A stretch of 10,385 bases of DNA from Thermoproteota archaeon (lineage in GTDB: Archaea > Korarchaeota > Korarchaeia > B14-G2). This document shows, piece by piece, positions 6,466 to 10,385 of the stretch. The DNA lies in the NCBI GenBank assembly GCA_003661385.1, contig QMWA01000049.1:1-10385 (forward strand). The letters are read 5' to 3'. Numbering within the stretch: position 1 is the stretch's first letter; each line of letters starts with the position of its first letter. The translations under genes were made by a program, and so were the position numbers. Below the pieces are notes generated by a model that did no database searches, was not told where the DNA came from, and saw nothing but the letters and a program-made list of their open reading frames with translations.

Positions 6466-6509
6466 TGCTGAGCTACGCCCCCACCTAGCATACCAGCAGC
6501 CTTCATCAT

Positions 6510-6515
6510 TTTAAA
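6510..6515 (-). promoter_or_regulatory. TATA box of tRNA-Trp
   Basis: TTTAAA, flanked by AAAAG on its upstream side (minus strand) as a possible BRE, lies 28-33 nt before the tRNA 5' end. This is the typical archaeal distance, giving a start a few bases ahead of the mature tRNA. It is the most A/T-rich spot of the surrounding region. Confidence 0.75.
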
Positions 6516-6521
6516 CTTTTA

Positions 6522-6535
6522 GCCTGCGTGCAGGC
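6522..6535. repeat. short perfect inverted repeat upstream of tRNA promoter
   Basis: GCCTGC GT GCAGGC is a 6-bp inverted repeat with a 2-nt centre. It lies just outside the tRNA TATA box and 78 nt beyond the hydrolase stop. It could be a protein-binding site at the tRNA promoter or part of the 3' end of the hydrolase transcript, but it lacks the T run of an archaeal terminator. Its role is unknown and a chance occurrence is possible. Confidence 0.3.
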
Positions 6536-6613
6536 GCGCTATGCTCTTCCACCTCACTGCGCTCTGCAGCCAGCTTCCTCAGCTGGCCACTAAGCCTACT
6601 ACAGCTGCTGAAG

Positions 6614-7516
6614 TCATCCACCCAGCAGGTTTGCTCTCAGGAACTCGGCAACTCTCCTGACATACTCCTCTGGATGCTGCTTGAATATCCCACAGTGCGG
6701 TGCATCCTCATCAACCCACAGCAGCTTCTTATCCCTGCTGCACGTGCTCTTCTCGTAGAGCAGCAGCCCGTCCCTGTAGTCTACTATCCTGTCTCCCTTG
6801 GAGCATATTATGAAGAGAGCCTGCTCTGGCCTCATCTTAGCAGCGTAGTCTACTGGTCTTATGTCATCCAGCTCTATTCCACTGACCATCTCACCGAAGA
6901 AGACGATCATGTCCTTAAGCAGGAACGATGGCAGCCCTGTGAACTCGCTGAACCCGTAGTCTACTGCGCCAGTGAACGTGGCATATGGGCAGTCTGCTAC
7001 CACAGCCTTGAAGCGCTCTGATGCTCCTGCTCCCTCTATTGCTACTGAGCCCCCCATGCTGAAGCCTACCACACCTATCTTCTCTGGGCTCACATCTGTC
7101 CTATTCAGCAGGTAGTCCAAGGCCCCAAGCAGGTCAAGCACCTCCCTTAGCCCGAACGTGGTGTACTCTCCCTCGCTCTCCCCATGTGCTCTAAGGTCGA
7201 ACATCAGGATGCTGAACCCTGCCTTGTTGAGCTCAGCTGCCAGGGGAAGCAGCTTCTCCTTCCTCGAGTGCAGCCCGTGTACAAGTATGATAGCTGCATC
7301 TGTCTCTCCAGGTATATACCAGCCTCTCAGCAGCACGCCATCCCTGCTATGGAATGTCACATTGATGTAGCTGAGCCCATACTTCGATGGCAGCTCGCTT
7401 GGAGGCCCCTTCTTCGGATGCAGCATCCTGTAGGAGACGTAGCATGAGAACCCGGCTAGGCCGACAGCTACAGCAACAAGAGCCACCCCGAGAGCTTTAG
7501 CCGCCCGCCTGGCCAA
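6614..7516 (-). CDS. membrane-anchored alpha/beta hydrolase
   Basis: This 300-residue protein has an N-terminal hydrophobic segment (about 8-27) after a basic start, so it is anchored or exported with the catalytic domain probably outside. The alpha/beta-hydrolase core follows: oxyanion-side HGLHSRKE, DLRAHGESEG, nucleophile elbow GFSMGGS with S153, the acid D242 in SKGDRIVDY, and H274 in APHCGIF. All three triad residues are present, so it should be an active serine hydrolase. It belongs to the broad dienelactone-hydrolase/acyl-peptidase-like group; the substrate (ester, peptide or lipid) cannot be told. The start is a TTG at 7516. The TATA-like CTTAAG at 7542-7547 lies about 26-31 nt upstream, so the transcript is probably leaderless. 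It is probably monocistronic: a 152-nt gap separates it from the DUF72 gene upstream on the same strand. Confidence 0.85.
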   Translation of the reverse strand: MARRAAKALGVALVAVAVGLAGFSCYVSYRMLHPKKGPPSELPSKYGLSYINVTFHSRDGVLLRGWYIPGETDAAIILVHGLHSRKEKLLPLAAELNKAGFSILMFDLRAHGESEGEYTTFGLREVLDLLGALDYLLNRTDVSPEKIGVVGFSMGGSVAIEGAGASERFKAVVADCPYATFTGAVDYGFSEFTGLPSFLLKDMIVFFGEMVSGIELDDIRPVDYAAKMRPEQALFIICSKGDRIVDYRDGLLLYEKSTCSRDKKLLWVDEDAPHCGIFKQHPEEYVRRVAEFLRANLLGG

Positions 7517-7541
7517 GATCCCCTATGCACCTATGCTTTCC

Positions 7542-7547
7542 ACTTAA
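7542..7547 (-). promoter_or_regulatory. TATA-like box of the hydrolase gene
   Basis: CTTAAG preceded on the minus strand by AGAAAAA lies about 26-31 nt before the TTG at 7516. That spacing would place the transcript start on or next to the start codon. It is the only A/T-rich block in this intergenic stretch. Confidence 0.5.
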
Positions 7548-7666
7548 GTTTTTCTGAAAGCCTCCCCGCCTCTGTGGGAGCGTACTCTCACTTGCACGTG
7601 GGTTAGGGAGCTGAATAGCAGCTTCACGCTGAGTAGGCTTGGCTGCAGTGCTGTGCCTCAGCTTCT

Positions 7667-7682
7667 CTCTACTCTAGTAGAG
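7667..7682. repeat. small hairpin over the DUF72 stop codon
   Basis: CTCTAC TCTA GTAGAG is a 6-bp inverted repeat with a 4-nt loop covering the last codons and the stop of the DUF72 gene. No T run follows on the minus strand, so it is not a convincing terminator. The rest of the 152-nt gap (7517-7668) holds only the hydrolase promoter-like block and nothing else I recognise. Confidence 0.3.
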
Positions 7683-8832
7683 GCCTGAACTTCCAGGAGC
7701 TCCTCTCAGACGCTATCCTAGCCAGGATCTCTCTGCTCCTCTCCTCTGGCATCGCCAGGAAGAGAGCCACCATGTGCTTGCATAGCTGCTTGTAAGCTGC
7801 TACCCTACCCCAGTCCGCGCAGTCATGCCTTATCTCCCTTTTCACGAGGTCTATCACGATGCTGTACTCCTTAACCCTGGCCTCCACGGTGTCCTCACCT
7901 AGGTGCAGGAGCTTGACCTGCTCTCTCGGTATCTGAAGCCCCCTCTCATACCTCCTCTTGTCTACCAGCAGCTTGATGAGCTCCTGTGGAGAAGAGCTCT
8001 CCCAGGCTGCTAGCCCAGATGCCATGGGCTTAGGAGGCCTATCAGCTCCAGCGAACCAGCTGTCAATTCTCCTCTTAGCGAGCTGAGCTTGAGGGGGGAG
8101 CTCAAGCCCCAAGAGCTCCATCAGCTCAAGGCAGTTCTTCGGAGCATACCCCTTAAAGTGGTTGTTGAAGTACCCATAGACCACATCAACCTGCTCACTT
8201 AGCTCCCTAACCTTACTCGCCCACTTCTCAAGCTCCTCCCTCCTGTAGTGGTAGTTGTACCACGGCCTCTCACCATGCCCATGCCACCTGATGTAAGCGA
8301 AGTCTGCTGTGACCACGCAGACAGGCGGCAGCAGCGGCTCATCTACTATCGTGTATGCGACGTTAAACTCCTCAAGCAGCCTATAGGACTCGCCTCTAAG
8401 CCAGCTTGGGTGCCTGAACTCGACAGCGAACATGTACTCTGATGCAGGCAGCTTCTCAAGGAACTCCCTGAGGAGCTTGATGTCGAACTCGAGCTTCGGA
8501 GGCAGCTGAGCCAGCAGAGGCCCAAGCTTACCTGCCTTCCTCAAGGGCTCCATCAGCTCAAGAAAGCTGTCAAGCACCTCAGCTACGCCTTCAAGCTTCC
8601 TCCTGTGAGTGATCTCCCTGGGAAGCTTAGCTGCGTACCTGAAGCCAGATGGAGCCTTCCTAGCCCAAACCTGGGGAAGCCAAGCTTCAGGCATAGAGTA
8701 GAAAGTCGAGTTGATCTCAGTTGTGTTGAAGACTCTGGTGTACTGCTCAAGCTGCCTCTCTTTGCTCTCATAGAATGGCCCAACCCACTCATCATAACTC
8801 CAGCCAGAGGTCCCCAGGTAATATATAGCCAA
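7669..8832 (-). CDS. DUF72 family protein with C-terminal SWIM-type zinc finger
   Basis: Residues about 1-240 form a DUF72 domain, a TIM-barrel-like family of unknown function: YLGTSGWSYDEWVGPFY at the start, then TEINSTFY, FAVEFRHPSW, YIRWHGHGERPWYNY and YGYFNNHFKGYAPKN, all family hallmarks. DUF72 proteins are normally about 240-260 residues. This one continues for another 130, in which YSIVIDLVKREI is followed by H336-x-C338, 12 residues, then C351-K-H353 and MVALFL. This is the layout of a SWIM zinc finger (CxC...CxH) with His in place of the first Cys. The frame opens at an ATG at 8886; I chose the TTG at 8832 because the family starts right there and GGTGGTG (8838-8844) is 5 nt upstream. 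The function is unknown; SWIM domains often bind DNA or protein, so a nucleic-acid role is a guess. Confidence 0.82.
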   Translation of the reverse strand: MAIYYLGTSGWSYDEWVGPFYESKERQLEQYTRVFNTTEINSTFYSMPEAWLPQVWARKAPSGFRYAAKLPREITHRRKLEGVAEVLDSFLELMEPLRKAGKLGPLLAQLPPKLEFDIKLLREFLEKLPASEYMFAVEFRHPSWLRGESYRLLEEFNVAYTIVDEPLLPPVCVVTADFAYIRWHGHGERPWYNYHYRREELEKWASKVRELSEQVDVVYGYFNNHFKGYAPKNCLELMELLGLELPPQAQLAKRRIDSWFAGADRPPKPMASGLAAWESSSPQELIKLLVDKRRYERGLQIPREQVKLLHLGEDTVEARVKEYSIVIDLVKREIRHDCADWGRVAAYKQLCKHMVALFLAMPEERSREILARIASERSSWKFRPLLE

Positions 8833-8868
8833 CCACACACCACCAGCTAGCTCAGAGCCCCAGTCATG

Positions 8869-8880
8869 TAAGATAAGCTT
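8869..8880 (-). promoter_or_regulatory. possible TATA region of the DUF72 gene
   Basis: On the minus strand AAGCTTATCTTA lies about 25 nt before the predicted transcript start near 8845, just ahead of the GGTGGTG site and the TTG at 8832. If this is the promoter, the ATG at 8886 cannot be the start. The call depends on that start choice. Confidence 0.35.
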
Positions 8881-8906
8881 TAGCATGGAGGCTGCGGGTC
8901 CTCAGC

Positions 8907-9339
8907 CTAGCAGTCTACCTCCTGCTCTCTAGCCTTGAGAACCACCCTCCTAGCTAGCTCACTTATGTCAGCGTATCTCCCCTCTTCCAGGATCCTCTCT
9001 AGGATCTCGATGGAAACCCTCGTATACCCGTGGACTAATATGTTCCTGAACCCTATAGCCTTTCTCATCGCTGAACCCCTCTTCTCTACTCAGCACTCCA
9101 ATCTTCTCAAGCACCACAGGGACTTCGCTGTAGCTTCCTGGAGGCTTCTCTCCCATCTCAGCTATCAGGTGAGCCCCCATGTCTATTAGCGCCTGAATTG
9201 AGACCTGAAGCATGTGTAGGACTGCATTGAGCATATAGTAGTCTCTAAGCACGCTGCCTACACTCCTCTCTGATAGCAGCTGCCTTAGCTTACGTGTGTT
9301 CTCCTCTATGACTGCATGCAGCTCTATGAGCTTACCCAT
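8907..9339 (-). pseudogene. hepT: HepT-like HEPN (DUF86) toxin, frameshifted
   Basis: HepT toxins are HEPN-fold RNases that work with an MNT-domain antitoxin. The frame starting at 9339 reads a normal HepT N-terminus (IELHAVIEENTRKL, LRDYYMLNAVLHMLQVSIQA, SYSEVPVVLEKIGVLSREEG) and then degenerates to a stop at 8968. The next frame continues the family perfectly: MRKAIGFRNILVHGYTRV, ending at TAG 8907-8909. Removing one G from the GGGG run at 9076-9079 joins both frames into a 143-residue protein, with the RX4HXY catalytic motif at R98, H103 and Y105. As written, the toxin lacks its active site. Alternatives are a base-calling error, a +1 programmed shift, or a split gene, since GAGGGG at 9076-9081 precedes an ATG at 9068 that would start a 53-residue C-terminal piece. 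The start overlaps the antitoxin stop by 8 nt. Confidence 0.85.
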
Positions 9340-9760
9340 GTTCCTCAGCTCTAAGCCTCTCGAAGTAGCTCTCTACAAGCCTATGCTTCCTCAGGTATAT
9401 GCTGAGATCTGCCTGCAGGCTCCAAGCTCTCAGCATGAGGTCTAGGAAGAGCTCTCTGCTCTTACAGTACAGCAGGATGCCTTCAGCTAGCGCCCTATAC
9501 ACGAGCTCATATGGGGCTCCCGCAGGGTCCAGCACGACTACATCCACTCTGTCTTCAGTGACACCAAGCTCTCGAGCTACCTCTGCAGCTACGTCTGAGA
9601 TGAGCTCAAGCAAGTCCTCTCCATCCTCTGGCACAATACCTATGTCGAAGTCGCTGAGCATACCAGCCTTCCCAGCTACCTGAGAGCCGAAGAGCACAGC
9701 TAGCTTAAGCCTTCCACCCAGCTTAGACAGGGCTCTCCTCAGCCCAGCTACCTCTACCAT
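9332..9760 (-). CDS. mntA: MntA-like minimal nucleotidyltransferase antitoxin
   Basis: This 142-residue member of the minimal nucleotidyltransferase (MNT) family pairs with the downstream HepT gene. The catalytic pattern GSX10DXD is exact: G25-S26, then D37 and D39 in LSDFD, with a third acidic residue in RVDVVVLD (D73). In characterised MntA-HepT pairs the antitoxin transfers AMP to the Tyr of the HepT RX4HXY motif; the same reaction is inferred here. The C-terminal half is helical (LVYRALAEGILLY, LMLRAWSLQADLSIYLRKH). Its stop overlaps the HepT start by 8 nt, so the two are translated together. It begins 31 nt after the reductase stop, with no clear promoter in that gap, so read-through from the reductase is possible. 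The gene itself is intact. Confidence 0.9.
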   Translation of the reverse strand: MVEVAGLRRALSKLGGRLKLAVLFGSQVAGKAGMLSDFDIGIVPEDGEDLLELISDVAAEVARELGVTEDRVDVVVLDPAGAPYELVYRALAEGILLYCKSRELFLDLMLRAWSLQADLSIYLRKHRLVESYFERLRAEEHG

Positions 9761-9791
9761 ACCAAGCCCCTATAGGCAGCTCCCCTCTAGC

Positions 9792-10385
9792 TCACCCACA
9801 CTTCGAGTATCCACAGAAGTAGCATATGAAGCATCCTCCCTCATATACTATCTGCCCACCACACTCTGGGCAAGCTCCCATGTGTATGCTGCCCCCTCCA
9901 GTCTCTGCCCTGCTCTCCACTAGGGCAGCCTCCCTAGTAGCCTCCTTCTCCTTCTCTTTTGCTTTAAGGTGTTTTTCTAGGGCTATCCCGACTGCATCTG
10001 GGCATGAGAGTATCTGCATCCCCTGGTATAGGCTTGGTGAGTGGCATCTTATCCCCCTGAGGTGCTTCACTATCGCCTCAGGCTTCACTCCAGCTCTCAG
10101 TGCTAGGGAGATTAGCCTGCCTACCGCCTCAGCTTGAGCCATAGCGCAGCCACCAGACTTCCCTATGTGCAGGAACACCTCACAGAGCCCTAGGGCGTCT
10201 TCGTTTATCGTCACATAGAGGTTGCCGCAGCCTGTCCTCAGCTTGTAGGTTTTGCCTGATGTCACGAGGGGCCTAGGCCTAGGTGTCAGCTCAGCTCTAG
10301 GGAAGCCCTTCTGGAGCACCTGCTCCTCCCTGCACCTGTCCCTATAGACCGTCACACCCTTCACTCCAAGCTCATATGCCAGCAT
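9792..10385 (-). CDS. nrdJ: adenosylcobalamin-dependent ribonucleotide reductase, C-terminal part
   Basis: Only the last 197 residues are in the window; the frame stays open to the right edge, so the ATG at 10385 is an internal codon. The sequence matches the C-terminus of class II (B12-dependent) ribonucleotide reductase: AYELGVKGVTVYRDRCREEQ ends the catalytic domain, then GKTYKLRTGCGNLYVTINED, HIGKSGGCAMAQAEAVGRL and ILSCPDAVGIALE belong to the TSCPD-type domain. A Lys/Glu-rich linker leads to a C-terminal zinc-ribbon-like tail, CPECGG...CFICYFCGYSKCG, which carries the cysteines expected to shuttle electrons to the active site. The enzyme makes deoxyribonucleotides without oxygen, in keeping with an anaerobe or facultative organism. 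The stop at 9792-9794 lies 31 nt before the antitoxin gene on the same strand. Confidence 0.94.
   Translation of the reverse strand: MLAYELGVKGVTVYRDRCREEQVLQKGFPRAELTPRPRPLVTSGKTYKLRTGCGNLYVTINEDALGLCEVFLHIGKSGGCAMAQAEAVGRLISLALRAGVKPEAIVKHLRGIRCHSPSLYQGMQILSCPDAVGIALEKHLKAKEKEKEATREAALVESRAETGGGSIHMGACPECGGQIVYEGGCFICYFCGYSKCG

Larger units (their letters stand above)
6378..6482 (-). tRNA. tRNA-Trp (CCA) with two introns
   Basis: Read on the minus strand, the 7-bp acceptor stem GGGGGCG/CGCCCCC is perfect and is followed by discriminator A; CCA is not encoded (ACCT follows). The D stem is GCTC/GAGC. The anticodon loop CTCCAGA places CCA at 6428-6430. The variable loop is CGGTC and the T stem GGGGG/CCCCT. 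The 105-nt gene becomes a normal 74-nt tRNA only if 18 nt are removed from the D loop and 13 nt from the T loop; the mature loops then read AGCATGGTA and TTCAAGT. G18-G19, the G15-C48 pair and TTC are all in place. The top anticodon-stem pair is a G-A mismatch (27-43). The anticodon loop itself has no intron, unlike many archaeal tRNA-Trp genes. Identity rests on the anticodon plus A73. Confidence 0.93.

Noticed and set aside
6498-6507. TGATGA on the minus strand just before tRNA-Trp, resembling a C box of a C/D guide RNA
   Set aside because: No matching D, C' and D' boxes at the right spacing, and the site lies in the short gap between the TATA box and the tRNA.
6674-7021. 115-codon open frame on + inside the hydrolase gene
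   Set aside because: It is antisense to the catalytic core of the hydrolase, which has its full triad; the opposite frame is open only by codon bias.
7590-7660. Possible small RNA in the gap between the hydrolase and DUF72 genes
   Set aside because: Only short inverted repeats such as AGCTG/CAGCT; no promoter placed to make an RNA and no known RNA motif.
10300-10385. ATG at the right edge as the start of a 197-residue protein
   Set aside because: The sequence there is mid-domain ribonucleotide reductase; the gene clearly continues past the window.
1-10385. CRISPR array, insertion sequence or integrated element
   Set aside because: No direct repeats with regular spacing, no transposase or integrase reading frame, and no duplicated tRNA 3' end was seen.

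Overview
The window looks archaeal, most likely a thermophilic, anaerobic member of the Thermoproteota (crenarchaeal type). This rests on ferredoxin-dependent 2-oxoacid oxidoreductase subunits, an archaeal-type serine hydroxymethyltransferase, TATA-like boxes about 25-35 nt upstream of starts with very short leaders, frequent TTG starts, Arg codons mostly AGG/AGA, scarce CpG, and a tRNA-Trp split by two tiny introns at non-anticodon positions. Species cannot be named from the sequence alone.

Left part (1-2731). The window opens inside an HflX-type ribosome-associated GTPase gene cut by the left edge (+ strand). It is followed by a six-helix ECF-transporter S component resembling riboflavin-type S proteins (+). 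That gene converges on a membrane-anchored Lon-like S16 protease that has no ATPase domain (-); the two stop codons share one CTAG. A compact divergent promoter region (2658-2731) separates the protease from the next operon.

Central part (2732-6376). A tight + strand operon encodes the beta, gamma and alpha subunits of a 2-oxoacid:ferredoxin oxidoreductase (KorB/KorC/KorA-like), with a serine hydroxymethyltransferase gene between gamma and alpha. No ferredoxin-like delta subunit is present. The shared operon suggests that C1/glycine-serine metabolism and ferredoxin-linked 2-oxoacid metabolism are made together; the substrate is not readable from sequence.

Right part (6378-10385) is all on the - strand. 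It holds tRNA-Trp(CCA), whose 3' end lies 1 nt from the korA stop; a membrane-anchored alpha/beta hydrolase; a DUF72 protein with an added C-terminal SWIM-type zinc-finger region; a HepT (HEPN) toxin gene broken by a +1 frameshift just before its RX4HXY active-site motif; its overlapping MntA nucleotidyltransferase antitoxin; and the C-terminal end of an adenosylcobalamin-dependent ribonucleotide reductase cut by the right edge.

The most notable finding is the tRNA-Trp gene. Its D-loop intron (18 nt) and T-loop intron (13 nt) both fit a bulge-helix-bulge fold, restore a standard tRNA when removed, and share AGGCTC...CTGG. This suggests that one intron was copied from the other within the same gene.
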